Positions 27,508-36,727 are shown, counted from the first letter of the stretch. The stretch is 64,000 nucleotides of DNA from Modicisalibacter coralii (GCF_004117855.1 NZ_QWBW01000029.1:1-64000), one strand, 5' to 3'. Numbers and translations: made by a program. The notes: generated by a model from the letters alone, not told the origin.

Positions 27508-27531
27508 ACGGCCCCGCGTCGGCGGGGCCGT
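27508..27531. terminator. Strong GC hairpin between aldehyde dehydrogenase and reductase genes
   Basis: ACGGCCCCGC (27508-27517) pairs perfectly with GCGGGGCCGT (27522-27531) around GTCG. No T-run follows on either strand, so it may be an RNA-stability or attenuation element rather than a full terminator. Confidence 0.5.
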
Positions 27532-27544
27532 ACATGAAGCGGGA

Positions 27545-28924
27545 TCACTCAGCGACGAACACGGTGCGCACGTTGAGGAACTCGCCGAAGCCGTACTCGC
27601 TCTGCTCGCGGCCGTAGCCACTGAGCTTGACGCCGCCGAAGGGCAGCTCGGCGAACGGCGTGGTGGGGCGGTTGACGAAGCTCATGCCGACATCGAGGCG
27701 CCGGGCGACCTGTTCGGCGCGCTTGACGTCCTGGCCGACCACGGTGCCACCCAGGCCGTAGGGGCTGCGGTTGGCCAGTTCGATGGCATGCTCGGCGTTG
27801 TCGGCGGTGATCACCGAGGCCACCGGGCCGAACAGCTCCTCGTCGAAGGCCGGATTGCCCGGGGCGACGTTGGTTAGCACGGTAGGCGCGTACCAGGCGC
27901 CGGGCCGGTCGAGGATCTGGCCGCCGGTCTCGATCTGGGCGCCGTTCTGTACCGCGCGCTTGACCTGATCGTGGAGGTCGTCGCGCAGGTCCTTGCGCGA
28001 CATCGGACCGATGTCGGTGTCCTCGTCGAGGGGGTTGCCGATGCGCAGTTTCTGGACCTGATCGACCAGGCGCTCGGTGAAGCGCTCGACCATCGACTCG
28101 ACGACGATCAGCCGCTTGGAGGCCGCGCAGCTCTGGCCGGTGTTGTCGAAGCGGCCTTCGATGGCTATCTCCACCGCCTTGTCGACGTCGGCATCGTCGA
28201 GCACGATCAGCGGATCGATACCGCCGAGTTCGAGCACGCTGGGCTTGACCAGTTCGCCGGCCTGCTTGGCGACGGCACGACCGGCTTCCTCGCTGCCGGT
28301 GAGCGTGACCCCGCAGACGATTGGGTCGCGCAGGATGCCCTCGATCTCGCTGGAGGAGACCGGCAGCCAGGTGAAGGTGCCCTCGTCGAAGCCGGCGTCG
28401 TGGAACAGCTGGGTGATCAGCTTGGCACTGCCGGGAACGTTGGAGGCGTGCTTGAGCAGGCAGGCGTTGCCGCCGGCGAGGTTGGGCGCCGCGAAACGCA
28501 CCACCTGATAGAGCGGGTAGTTCCAGGGCATGATGCCCAGCACCGCGCCCATCGGATCGCGCACCACCTCGGCCTTCTGGGCGCCGGGGATCTGCTTGGG
28601 CTTGGGCGCCATGAACTCTTCGGCGTGATCGGCGTAGAAGCGCACGATCGCCGCCGAGATCCGTGTTTCGGCGATCACGCCGCCGAACTTCTTGCCCATC
28701 TCGCGGCAGATCACTTCCCCGATGTCGGCCTGACGCTCTTCGATCAGGTCGGCGACGGCGTGCAGTTTCTTGGCGCGCTCGGCGACGGTCAGGCGGCGCA
28801 GTTCGTCGTAGCCGCGGCGCGTGGCGTCGAGCTTGTCGCGAATGCCCTGGGCATCGAGCATCGCGTGCTCGCCGATGACTTCGTCGGTGGCGGGGTTGAC
28901 CGCGGTCAGCGTTTGACGGCTCAT
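27545..28924 (-). CDS. NAD(P)-dependent succinate-semialdehyde-type dehydrogenase
   Basis: A 459-residue aldehyde dehydrogenase. The catalytic Cys is in NTGQSCAASKR and the general-base Glu in VLELGGIDPLIVL; MPWNYPLYQVVRF and EELFGPVASVI are also conserved. Length, the N-terminus (TAVNPATDEVIGEH) and these motifs match the Sad/YneI group, which oxidises succinate semialdehyde to succinate. Other small aldehydes are possible. GGAGG is well placed before ATG 28924. It is first in a two-gene unit with the aldo/keto reductase. Confidence 0.88.
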   Translation of the reverse strand: MSRQTLTAVNPATDEVIGEHAMLDAQGIRDKLDATRRGYDELRRLTVAERAKKLHAVADLIEERQADIGEVICREMGKKFGGVIAETRISAAIVRFYADHAEEFMAPKPKQIPGAQKAEVVRDPMGAVLGIMPWNYPLYQVVRFAAPNLAGGNACLLKHASNVPGSAKLITQLFHDAGFDEGTFTWLPVSSSEIEGILRDPIVCGVTLTGSEEAGRAVAKQAGELVKPSVLELGGIDPLIVLDDADVDKAVEIAIEGRFDNTGQSCAASKRLIVVESMVERFTERLVDQVQKLRIGNPLDEDTDIGPMSRKDLRDDLHDQVKRAVQNGAQIETGGQILDRPGAWYAPTVLTNVAPGNPAFDEELFGPVASVITADNAEHAIELANRSPYGLGGTVVGQDVKRAEQVARRLDVGMSFVNRPTTPFAELPFGGVKLSGYGREQSEYGFGEFLNVRTVFVAE

Positions 28925-29088
28925 CGATTCCTCCTTGGCGATGTTGCTGGGGCGTCCTTTCACGCGTCTCAGTGTAGGACAGTGATGATGAACGCAAGCC
29001 GCTTCAAGGGGGTACGGCGATGGCGACGAGCGCGCGTTTGCGGCAAAGTACGGCGACACCGCGATCATTCGGCGACAGGGAGATCCCG

Positions 29089-30177
29089 ATGCAAGTGTGG
29101 AAAGTGAGGAACCCCGTGGTGAGCGTGATGGCCGGGCTGGCCCTGCTCTGGCTGGGTGCCGGGGCGGCGTCGGCCGCTCCCGGCAGCGACTGCGATCGGC
29201 TGGTGCGGCCGGGCGAGAATCTGCGTCTCGTCGTCGACGGCCTGCCCGACAACGGCAAGCATCAGACGGTGTGTCTCGGCGAGGGCACGTTCGTCCTCCA
29301 GGACATGCTCACGCTGGGGCGCGACAACCTGACCCTGCGCGGTCAGGGGCGCGAGGCCACGGTGCTGCAGTTGGCCGATGGCACGTCCAGCCCGGTACTG
29401 GTCCTGGGTGATGCCCGCCACCAGGTGCCGCAGCGGCCGATTCGTCAGGTCACGGTGACCGATCTGGCGATTCGTGGCGGGGGGGCCGGCGGCAGCGAGT
29501 TCCGTCCCGATCTGCCCTATCTCAGCAACAGCGGCCTGGTGGTGCGGCGTGGCGAGCAGATCACCCTGCGCAATCTGGACGTGCGGCACTGCCGCAGCGC
29601 CTGCCTGCTCACCGAGCACCACAGCCGGGACGTGACGATCGCCGACAATTACGTCAGCGATGCCCAGTGGGACGGCATTTCACTCAATCGCGCCGGGCCC
29701 ACGACGATCGTCGGCAATACCATCGAGCACAACGTCGCGGCGGGGATCACCGTCGAATACCTCCAGGACAGCGAGGTGCGCGACAACGTCATCACCGACA
29801 ACGGCACGCACGGGATCTACCTGGCGGATGCCGAGCACAATACCTTCAGCAACAACGCGATCAGCGACAATCGCCAGGCCGGGGTGTTCCTGACCTGCTC
29901 GATTCGCGAGCGCGACCCGGTGCAGTGCTGGGACGACAGCTTCAGCCGTGACAACGTCTTTCACCATAACCGCTTCGTGAACAACCGCTTCGGCTATCAG
30001 GTCGCGGTGGACGATGCGGCGAATTGCCTGAACCGTGAATCGCCGCCCAACATCTCGCGCGGCGACACCTTCCGCGACAGCCCCAACCACGAGCCATCCT
30101 GGGAGCGTTACGGGCGGTGCATCGCCTACGACGGCAGTCGTGTCCTCGACAACGCGAAACAGGCAGCGTCACCCTGA
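29089..30177 (+). CDS. Secreted right-handed beta-helix protein (NosD-like)
   Basis: A 362-residue protein with a signal peptide (hydrophobic core VVSVMAGLALLWLGAGAASA). From about residue 45 it consists of repeated short strands with regularly spaced N, D and G: VTVTDLAIRGGG, ITLRNLDVRHC, VTIADNYVSDAQWDGISL, TTIVGNTIEHNVAAGITV, SEVRDNVITDNGTHGIYL. This is a parallel beta-helix of the NosD/CASH type. Six or more Cys residues point to disulfides outside the cytoplasm. Related folds include polysaccharide lyases, alginate epimerases and NosD; no Nos genes are nearby, so a carbohydrate role is likelier. AGGGAG precedes ATG 29089. Confidence 0.78.
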   Translation: MQVWKVRNPVVSVMAGLALLWLGAGAASAAPGSDCDRLVRPGENLRLVVDGLPDNGKHQTVCLGEGTFVLQDMLTLGRDNLTLRGQGREATVLQLADGTSSPVLVLGDARHQVPQRPIRQVTVTDLAIRGGGAGGSEFRPDLPYLSNSGLVVRRGEQITLRNLDVRHCRSACLLTEHHSRDVTIADNYVSDAQWDGISLNRAGPTTIVGNTIEHNVAAGITVEYLQDSEVRDNVITDNGTHGIYLADAEHNTFSNNAISDNRQAGVFLTCSIRERDPVQCWDDSFSRDNVFHHNRFVNNRFGYQVAVDDAANCLNRESPPNISRGDTFRDSPNHEPSWERYGRCIAYDGSRVLDNAKQAASP

Positions 30178-30185
30178 TCGTCGGT

Positions 30186-30560
30186 TCAACCGCGGCGAGA
30201 GTTCCGGCGCGACGAGAGGCGGCGCGAGTTGGCGGTAGTACGGCGGTGCAGGGGCGTCAGGGTGCGATGGCCGGTCTCCCACCACGGCGAGAACCGCCCG
30301 CTGGCCATGTTCAGCATGGCCTTCTGCCACTCGGCGGCGACCTCCAGGCTGGCATCGAGCTTCTCGGTGACCATGCGCTGGTTCTCGCGCATCATCGAGC
30401 GACTGGTGGGCGACTTGGTGTACCAGAGGTTGTGGCGCATGGCGATCGTCGTCAGCGACGTCGTCCACAGTTCGTAGGCCATCAGGCCGACCTTCCAGGC
30501 CTCGAGGGCCGCGGTCGGCGTCATCGGAAGCAGCGGGGGCAGTGCGGGAGTTTGACGCAT
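30186..30560 (-). CDS. Small helical protein, possibly phasin-like
   Basis: A 124-residue protein without signal peptide or membrane segment. The middle part (WKVGLMAYELWTTSLTTIAMRH, then MRENQRMVTEKLDASLEVAAEW) looks like amphipathic helices, followed by a basic tail rich in Arg and Ser. This resembles phasin-like proteins that coat polyhydroxyalkanoate granules, which are common in halophiles, but I cannot confirm the family. No clear ribosome binding site is seen before ATG 30560. It converges with the beta-helix gene with only 8 bp between stops. Confidence 0.6.
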   Translation of the reverse strand: MRQTPALPPLLPMTPTAALEAWKVGLMAYELWTTSLTTIAMRHNLWYTKSPTSRSMMRENQRMVTEKLDASLEVAAEWQKAMLNMASGRFSPWWETGHRTLTPLHRRTTANSRRLSSRRNSRRG

Positions 30561-30589
30561 GTTCGTTTACCGTGCTGATCTGAAAGTCG

Positions 30590-30613
30590 GCGGTCGCTTT
30601 GCGAAGCGACCGC
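30590..30613. promoter_or_regulatory. Perfect 10-bp hairpin in the leader of the phasin-like gene
   Basis: GCGGTCGCTT (30590-30599) pairs with AAGCGACCGC (30604-30613) around TGCG, 30 bp upstream of ATG 30560. It may be a leader structure or a protein-binding dyad. The rest of the 30561-30805 gap shows only the promoter side of the next gene. Confidence 0.4.
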
Positions 30614-30805
30614 GCCCATTGGATAGTGGCATTCTACGCCGAATGTTGCGGCGCAGCATAGTCCGGCGTCATGTCAGTCGCGTGGCGTCGCGTTTCCGGC
30701 CCCTGACGCCGGGCTGGGCTAGTCTGAATCCAGCACGGCGCGTCACGCGCGGGATGCCGTTCGGCCCCGGCGAGGGTCGATCATCACGGAAGAAGAGGAG
30801 GCAGC

Positions 30806-31105
30806 ATGAGGGAAACCACACTCTGGTCGCTGATCAGTGCCGGTGCCGCGATCGCCAGCGGCATCGCGGTGCGCAACGGTGCGCGCAAGGCTTATGAACG
30901 CAAGGTCGGCAAGCCACCGATCGACCCCTACGATCGTGATGTCCGCTGGCGCGATGCCCTGGTATGGGGCGCGGCCTCCGGGGTGATGGTCGGCGTGGCC
31001 CGCGTGGTGGGGCGGCGCGCCGGCAGCGAGGCGATGCATCGCGCCCGGCGGCGCCGCGAGCGTCGTCAGCGCCGGCTCGATTATGACCGGCGCCCGCTGG
31101 GCTGA
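30806..31105 (+). CDS. DUF4235-type small membrane protein
   Basis: A 99-residue protein with two short hydrophobic stretches (LWSLISAGAAIASGIAV and ALVWGAASGVMVGVARVV) separated by KVGKPPIDPYDRDVRWRD. A very basic C-terminus follows. The pattern, with PP between the two helices and W before the second, fits DUF4235. Function is unknown. GAGGAGG is well placed before the ATG. Confidence 0.75.
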   Translation: MRETTLWSLISAGAAIASGIAVRNGARKAYERKVGKPPIDPYDRDVRWRDALVWGAASGVMVGVARVVGRRAGSEAMHRARRRRERRQRRLDYDRRPLG

Positions 31106-31121
31106 CGGTCGTTCGATGCGC

Positions 31122-31155
31122 AGCCCGGCGGCGGGAGGGGTGAAAACGCCGGGCT
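31122..31155. terminator. Hairpin between convergent genes
   Basis: AGCCCGGCG (31122-31130) pairs with CGCCGGGCT (31147-31155) across a 16-base loop, between the DUF4235 gene and the convergent SLC13 gene. The same arms occur in the hairpin after adk (44221-44243). No T-run is present. Confidence 0.4.
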
Positions 31156-31160
31156 AGGCG

Positions 31161-32540
31161 TCAGATCCAGCCCAGCCACTGCCACCACAGGTAGTCCAGC
31201 GGCCACTGGATCAGCACGCTGAGCACCGCCATGATCAGCAGCACCCGCATCGAGTCGCGCAGGCGCAGCCCGGCGCTCAGCAGGCCCACCACCAGCGGTG
31301 GTGCCTGATAGGGCAGTATCACCGTCGAGAAGCCCACCACCTGGGTCATGGTCACCGCTTCCGGAGACCAGCCGGTGATCGAGGCGATCTGCGGCGCCAG
31401 GGGCGTGAGGATGGCGGGGATGCCGGGCAGGGTGACCACGGTGCCGAGTGCCATCGACAGGGCGCTCAGCAGGCCGAAGGTGGCGGCGTCGCCGGCCCCG
31501 CCCAGCGGCAGGGCATCGAGCAGATAGTGGGCGAGGCGATCGCCCAGGCCGCTACGGTTGGCCAGGGCGCCGAGGCTGACGATCCCGGCGACGTAGAACA
31601 GCGACTCGACGTTGAGCGACTTGAGCGGCTTGTCCGTCATCAGGCCGCTACCGGGAAACAGGCAGACCAGTGCCGCCAGCATGCCGATCCAGGCCGGCGA
31701 GATGCCGTGCCAGGCATCGCTGACCCACAAGGCCACCGCCAGACACAGCACCAGGGCGAGCCGCCGCTGTGGCGCACTGAGTGACGCGCTGCCGGCAAGA
31801 TCGCCGGGCTGCGGGTCGCGGTCGGGGTAGAGCTTGAGCATCACCCCGAACAGGGTCAGCGCCTTGATGATGCCGAGCACCGGGAAGTGCAGCAGCAGAT
31901 AGGCGCTGTAGGTGGGCGGCTCACCGAGCACCGCTTCGGCCGCGCCCATCAGCACGTTGTTGGGCACGTTGGCCGGCAGGATCGCGTAGGTGGGCAGCAC
32001 GGTGCTCAGCATGCCGCCGAGGATCAGCCCGGTGTGCCCCGCACGTCCCTTCGCGTAGCCGAGGTGGTCGGCCAGGGTGACCAGCAGCGGCGCCAGCAGC
32101 ACGATGCGCCCCATCGCCGAGGGCATGACGAAGGCCATCGCCACCCCCAAGGCGATCACCCCGGCCATAGCGCCGCGATAGGAACCGGTCAGCCAGGCGC
32201 CCACACGGCTGGCGACGTTCTCGCCGAGGCCGGTGTACTGAATCGCCGCGCCGATCACCAGACCGGCGAACACCAGCCAGGTCGCCGCCGAGGCAAAACC
32301 GGCGAACACCGTGTCCGGCGGCGCCACGTCGGCCACGGTGCACAGGGTGAAGAACACCAGCGCGGTCAGCCACTGGGGCAGCCAGCCGGTCGCCCACAGG
32401 GCGATCGACAGCACGACGACGCTGGCCGCCCGGGCCACCGTGGGGGCGCCGGGTGCCAGCAGCAGGAAGGCGCCCACGGCGACGATGCCGGTCAGGCAGA
32501 CGAGGTGACGGCGCGACGAGCGCAGCGCAGCGGCGGACAT
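31161..32540 (-). CDS. SLC13/DASS-family sodium:anion symporter
   Basis: A 459-residue carrier with about 11-12 helices. DASS-type features are WLPQWLTALVFFTLCTVADVAP, FVMPSAMGRIVLLAPLLVTLA (the SNT-like motif region in the first half) and VVGFSTVILPYQAPPLVVG near the C-terminus. Family members import di- or tricarboxylates or sulfate with sodium. The SNT motifs are not perfectly kept, so the substrate is open. GGAG precedes ATG 32540. It is divergent from the FAD-linked dehydrogenase gene, which could use a hydroxyacid imported by it. Confidence 0.85.
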   Translation of the reverse strand: MSAAALRSSRRHLVCLTGIVAVGAFLLLAPGAPTVARAASVVVLSIALWATGWLPQWLTALVFFTLCTVADVAPPDTVFAGFASAATWLVFAGLVIGAAIQYTGLGENVASRVGAWLTGSYRGAMAGVIALGVAMAFVMPSAMGRIVLLAPLLVTLADHLGYAKGRAGHTGLILGGMLSTVLPTYAILPANVPNNVLMGAAEAVLGEPPTYSAYLLLHFPVLGIIKALTLFGVMLKLYPDRDPQPGDLAGSASLSAPQRRLALVLCLAVALWVSDAWHGISPAWIGMLAALVCLFPGSGLMTDKPLKSLNVESLFYVAGIVSLGALANRSGLGDRLAHYLLDALPLGGAGDAATFGLLSALSMALGTVVTLPGIPAILTPLAPQIASITGWSPEAVTMTQVVGFSTVILPYQAPPLVVGLLSAGLRLRDSMRVLLIMAVLSVLIQWPLDYLWWQWLGWI

Positions 32541-32772
32541 GGCGGCTCCGGTGGCGGGGACGGGTCGCAGAGTTTAGCAGGCGAACCGGTAGCGCTCACC
32601 CGGGGCGGCGCGACCGTCCTGATCGGCGAGTTCATCGCAGTGAACCGAGACACGAAGCGTCGCCAGCGGCGCTCGGCGATTGTCCATCACGGCCCGCGTT
32701 TGGGTATGCTAAGGAACGACCGATAGCCTGCTCATCGTCGCCACGACACCGAGGCACTCACGAGGTTTCGCC

Positions 32773-34191
32773 ATGACTCACGCCACCGTTTCTCCCTCAC
32801 CTTCCCTGCCACCGCGGCCCTCAAAGGCCGCGCTCGAGGCGCTGATCGACGAGCTCGCGCCGCGACTCGGCGAGCGGATCACCACCGCCCGCGGCGTCCG
32901 CGATCAGCATGGTCATGACGAATCCTGGCATCACCCGGGTGCGCCGGATGCGGTCTGTTTCCCTCACTCCACCGAAGAGGTGGCCGCGGTGGTCACCGCC
33001 TGCGCCCGCCACCGGGTACCGGTGATTCCCTACGGGGTCGGCACCTCGATCGAAGGCCAGGTGATCGCCGAGCACGGCGGGCTGTGCATCGATCTCTCGG
33101 CGATGAATGCGATTCTCGCCGTGCGCCCCGAAGACATGGATGCCACCGTCCAGCCCGGCGTGACCCGAACCCAGCTCAACACGCACCTGCGCGCCAGCGG
33201 CCTGTTCTTCTCCGTCGACCCCGGCGCGGATGCCAGCATGGGCGGCATGGCCTCGACCCGCGCCAGCGGCACCAACACCGTGCGCTACGGCACCATCCGC
33301 GAGAACGTGCTGGCGATGACGGTGGTGATGCCGGACGGGCGCATCGTCAAGACCGGCAGCCGGGCGCGCAAGTCCGCGGCCGGCTACGACCTGACCCATC
33401 TGATGATCGGCGCCGAAGGCACGCTCGGCATCATCACCGAGCTGACCGTCAGGCTGCACGGCCTGCCGGAGGCGGTCTCCAGCGCCACAGTGGCGTTCGA
33501 GGACGTCGCCGGGGCGGTCGATACCGTGATCGCCTCGATCCAGTACGGCATCCCCATGGCACGCATCGAACTGATGGACGCGCTCGCCATGCGGGCGGTC
33601 AACCGCTTCTCGCACCTCGACTACGCCGAGAAACCGACCCTGTTCCTCGAATTCCACGGGACCCATGCCGGCGTGAAGGAGCAGGCGGAGAACATGGCCG
33701 CGTTGTGCCAGGAGTTCGGCGGCAGCGATTTCGTCTGGGCGACCAAAGAGGAGGAGCGCAGTGCGCTATGGCAGGCACGCCACGACGCGGCCTATGCGGC
33801 CAAGGCGCTGCGCCCGGGGGCGGAGTTCCTGGCCACCGATATCTGCGTGCCGATCTCCGAGCTTGCCGCCTGTATCGAAGCGACCCAGGCCGATGTCGCC
33901 GAGAGTGGCTTGATCGCGCCGCTGCTCGGCCATGTCGGTGACGGCAACTTTCATCTGGTCGTCGCGGTGGATCGCGAGAGTCCCGAAGAACTCGAGACGC
34001 TGGCGGCCTTCAACCGGCGTCTGATCGAACGCGCGCTCGCCGCCGGCGGCACCTGCACCGGCGAACATGGCATCGGCAGCGGCAAGCGCGCTTACATGGA
34101 GGCCGAGCATGGCGAGGGCTGGGCGGTGATGCGCAGTCTCAAGGCGGCACTCGATCCGTTGGGCATCATGAATCCCGGCAAGCTGGTGTAG
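32773..34191 (+). CDS. FAD-linked D-2-hydroxyacid (D-lactate/glycolate-type) dehydrogenase
   Basis: A 472-residue flavoprotein. The N-terminal PCMH FAD-binding domain contains PVIPYGVGTSIEGQ, then GADASMGGMASTRASGTNTVRYGTIRENV and GYDLTHLMIGAEGTLGIITE. The C-terminal oxidase domain has HVGDGNFHL and ends CTGEHGIGSGKRAYM...DPLGIMNPGKLV. This is the layout of eukaryotic-type D-lactate dehydrogenase (cytochrome) and glycolate oxidase subunit GlcD. It stands alone here, without GlcE or GlcF, which favours a D-lactate-type enzyme feeding electrons to the respiratory chain. Confidence 0.9.
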   Translation: MTHATVSPSPSLPPRPSKAALEALIDELAPRLGERITTARGVRDQHGHDESWHHPGAPDAVCFPHSTEEVAAVVTACARHRVPVIPYGVGTSIEGQVIAEHGGLCIDLSAMNAILAVRPEDMDATVQPGVTRTQLNTHLRASGLFFSVDPGADASMGGMASTRASGTNTVRYGTIRENVLAMTVVMPDGRIVKTGSRARKSAAGYDLTHLMIGAEGTLGIITELTVRLHGLPEAVSSATVAFEDVAGAVDTVIASIQYGIPMARIELMDALAMRAVNRFSHLDYAEKPTLFLEFHGTHAGVKEQAENMAALCQEFGGSDFVWATKEEERSALWQARHDAAYAAKALRPGAEFLATDICVPISELAACIEATQADVAESGLIAPLLGHVGDGNFHLVVAVDRESPEELETLAAFNRRLIERALAAGGTCTGEHGIGSGKRAYMEAEHGEGWAVMRSLKAALDPLGIMNPGKLV

Positions 34192-34238
34192 CGTGCGGTG
34201 AAAGGGCCCCGCGCAGGCAGGGCCGTGATCGAGGGAGC

Positions 34239-35711
34239 TCAGTCGCGGGCGGTGGTCGGGGTATTGCCCAGGGTGCGGTGGGCGCGTTCGAGATCTTCCG
34301 GCTCCAGCTCCCACGCCTGCGGGTCCAGATCCAGTTCCGGGTGGTCCTTGGCGTTGAAGATCGGGCGTTCGATGCCCTGGCGCTGCTGGTCGTCGAAATC
34401 GCGCAGGATGCGCAGGCCCGGCTTGAACAGCAGGATCAGCGCGACCAGGTTGGCGACCGCCAGCAGACCCATGGTGACGTCGGCGAAGCCGAAGACCGTG
34501 CCCAGATCGGTGGTCGCGCCCCAGCACACCAGCAGCACGATGGCCACGCGGAAGGCGTTGAACAGGGTCTGGTTGTCGCGGCTGAAGTAGTTGAGGCTGT
34601 TCTCGCCCAGATAGTAGTTGTAGAGGATGGTGCTGAAGGCGAACAGCAGCAGCGCCAGGCTGACGAAGGTGCGCCCCCACTCGCCGACATGGTCGGCCAT
34701 CGATGCCTGGGTCAGCGCAATGCCCGCCACGTCGCTGGCCGAGGCCGGGTCGTAGACGCCGCTGAGCAGGATCATGAACGCGGTGGCCGAGCAGATGACG
34801 ACGGTGTCGATGAACACCGAGAACGCCTGCACGATGCCCTGGTTGGCCGGGTGCGGCACATAGGCCACGGCGGCCACGTTGGGGGCGCTGCCCAGGCCGG
34901 CTTCGTTGGAGAACAGGCCGCGTTTGACGCCCATCATGATCGCCGCGCCGATGCCGCCGCCGATCGCCGGTTCGAGGCCGAAGGCGCTCTTCACGATCAG
35001 CACGATCACGTCGGGGATCTTCTCGATGTTGAGGCCCAGCACCAGCAGCGCGATCAGCAGGTAGCCGCCGGCCATGAACGGCACCAGCACCTCGGAGATG
35101 CGCGCGATGCGCTTGATGCCGCCGAAGATGATCAGGCCCACGAGCATGGCCAGGCCCAGGCCGCTGTAGAGCACCGGCACGCCGAAGGCGTCGCCGAACG
35201 AGGTCGCCACGGCGTAGGACTGCAGCGCGGTGAAGGCGAAACCGAAGGTCGCCAGCAGCAGCACCGAATAGACCAGCGCCAGCCAGTGCCAGCGCCGCCC
35301 CAGCCCGCGCGAGATGTAGTAGGCCGGGCCGCCGCGGTAGGTGCCGTCGGCCTCGGCTTCCTTGTAGGTCTGGGCCAGGGTGCACTCCAGAAAGCTGGTG
35401 GCCATGCCCATCAGGCCAACCACCCACATCCAGAACACCGCCCCCGGCCCGCCCAGGGTGATCGCCACCGCGACGCCGGCGATGTTGCCGCCGCCGACCC
35501 GCCCGGCCACCGACAGCACCAGCGCCTGGAAGGAGCTCAGATGGCCGTGCTTGTCGCGGCGAAAGGCCTGGCTGGCGCCGAGGATGCGAAACATCTGGCC
35601 GAAGTAGCGAAACTGCACGAAGCGCGAGGCGAGGGTGAAGCCGATGCCCACGGCGATCAGCAGCACCAGCAGGACCTTGCCCCACAGCAGGTCGTTGAGG
35701 AAATCCAGCAT
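34239..35711 (-). CDS. Alanine/glycine:cation symporter (AGCS family)
   Basis: A 490-residue carrier with about 10-11 helices. AGCS motifs are QALVLSVAGRVGGGNIAGVAVAITLGGPGAVFWMW, MGVKRGLFSNEAGLGSAPNVAA and FSTILYNYYLGENSLNYF. It imports alanine, glycine or related amino acids with sodium. GGAGA precedes ATG 35711; a longer frame upstream crosses the intergenic operator region and is rejected. It is divergent from the regulator at 35872, which probably controls it. Confidence 0.92.
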   Translation of the reverse strand: MLDFLNDLLWGKVLLVLLIAVGIGFTLASRFVQFRYFGQMFRILGASQAFRRDKHGHLSSFQALVLSVAGRVGGGNIAGVAVAITLGGPGAVFWMWVVGLMGMATSFLECTLAQTYKEAEADGTYRGGPAYYISRGLGRRWHWLALVYSVLLLATFGFAFTALQSYAVATSFGDAFGVPVLYSGLGLAMLVGLIIFGGIKRIARISEVLVPFMAGGYLLIALLVLGLNIEKIPDVIVLIVKSAFGLEPAIGGGIGAAIMMGVKRGLFSNEAGLGSAPNVAAVAYVPHPANQGIVQAFSVFIDTVVICSATAFMILLSGVYDPASASDVAGIALTQASMADHVGEWGRTFVSLALLLFAFSTILYNYYLGENSLNYFSRDNQTLFNAFRVAIVLLVCWGATTDLGTVFGFADVTMGLLAVANLVALILLFKPGLRILRDFDDQQRQGIERPIFNAKDHPELDLDPQAWELEPEDLERAHRTLGNTPTTARD

Positions 35712-35826
35712 GCGTTGTCTCCACTCTTGTGTTGTTGTGGACCGTGTCGATGTGTCGGCCCGATTTAAGCACTCCACGAGCGGGCTGGAATTTGACGCCC
35801 CGTTGCAGCCTGGCGCATTCTCTTGC

Positions 35827-35847
35827 GCACTCTGTGCACCAGAGTGC
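35827..35847. promoter_or_regulatory. Dyad operator between the AGCS and regulator genes
   Basis: GCACTCTG (35827-35834) and CAGAGTGC (35840-35847) are perfect 8-bp complements separated by TGCAC. The overlapping direct repeat GTGCACCAG occurs twice (35834-35842 and 35844-35852). It lies 25 bp before the regulator start, between the divergent genes, where an autoregulatory operator is expected. Confidence 0.55.
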
Positions 35848-35871
35848 ACCAGTCTCCATTGAGCACTGCCC

Positions 35872-36690
35872 ATGCATGACGATTTCGCGGCCAACCTGCG
35901 GCTGCTTTGCAGCTACTACCGCTCGATTGCCGAGGTGTGTCGGCGGCTCGAGATCAATCGCGCGCAGTTCAATCGCTACCTCAGCGGGCGCTATCGGCCC
36001 GCCGGCCATACCATGCGTCGGATATGCGACTTCTTCGGTGTCGAGGTCCACGAGATTCTGCTGCCCCACGCCGAGTTCCAGCCGCTGGTCCGCCTGCGCC
36101 CCGGCCTGCAGAGCCGGTCGGCACCCGAGCGGCCGGATGCCTCCCCGGGCATGCCGGCGGCGCTGCTGGAGGCGGGGCGCCAGGGGATGTCGCGCTATCT
36201 GGGCTGCTACCACGAGTACTATCTGGCGATGTCGCGGCCCGGACAGGTGCTGTGTACCCTGGTGTGCCTCGAGCGCCACGGCGACGATGTGGTCTATCAG
36301 CGCACCGAGCGCATGCCGACGGGCGGCGGGCGGGTCTTCCACAACCGCTACCGGGGCGTGGCCATGCTGCTGAGCGATCGTCTGTTCCTGGTCGACCACG
36401 AGTCGCTCAACGGCCACGAGATCACCCAGACGATCCTGTTTCCCAGCTTCAAGAGTCAGGTCTTCCGGCTCTCCGGTCTCAAGCTCGGGGTGGCGGACAG
36501 CAGCGAGCGCATGCCCTGCGGTGTGCGGGTGGTCTACGAGCGCCTCGGCGGGGCGCTCGGGGGGCGCCAGGCGCTGGCGGGATGCGGCCTCTATGCGCTG
36601 GACGATCCGCGCCTCGACCCGGCGGTGGTGGCGGCGATCCGCAACGACGTGGCGCCCGGCGAGTGGCAGTTTCGGGCACGCTACGTCTGA
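35872..36690 (+). CDS. XRE-like helix-turn-helix regulator with a C-terminal sensor domain
   Basis: A 272-residue protein. Residues 1-65 form a lambda-repressor-like helix-turn-helix (SIAEVCRRLEINRAQFNRYLSGRYRPAGHTMRRICDFFGVEVHEILLP). The remaining 200 residues are a globular domain with RYLGCYHEYYLAMSRPGQVLCTLVCLER and HEITQTILFPSFKSQVFRLSG, which I do not recognise. It is divergent from the AGCS symporter with a dyad between them, so it probably regulates amino-acid uptake. The ligand is unknown. Confidence 0.82.
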   Translation: MHDDFAANLRLLCSYYRSIAEVCRRLEINRAQFNRYLSGRYRPAGHTMRRICDFFGVEVHEILLPHAEFQPLVRLRPGLQSRSAPERPDASPGMPAALLEAGRQGMSRYLGCYHEYYLAMSRPGQVLCTLVCLERHGDDVVYQRTERMPTGGGRVFHNRYRGVAMLLSDRLFLVDHESLNGHEITQTILFPSFKSQVFRLSGLKLGVADSSERMPCGVRVVYERLGGALGGRQALAGCGLYALDDPRLDPAVVAAIRNDVAPGEWQFRARYV

Positions 36691-36727
36691 TTCGTCGCGA
36701 CGAGTGCGACCGTGACGTGCCGCCGGC

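Noticed and set aside
27508-27531. Hairpin as a full intrinsic terminator
   Set aside because: No T-run follows on either strand, so it is listed only as a hairpin of uncertain role.
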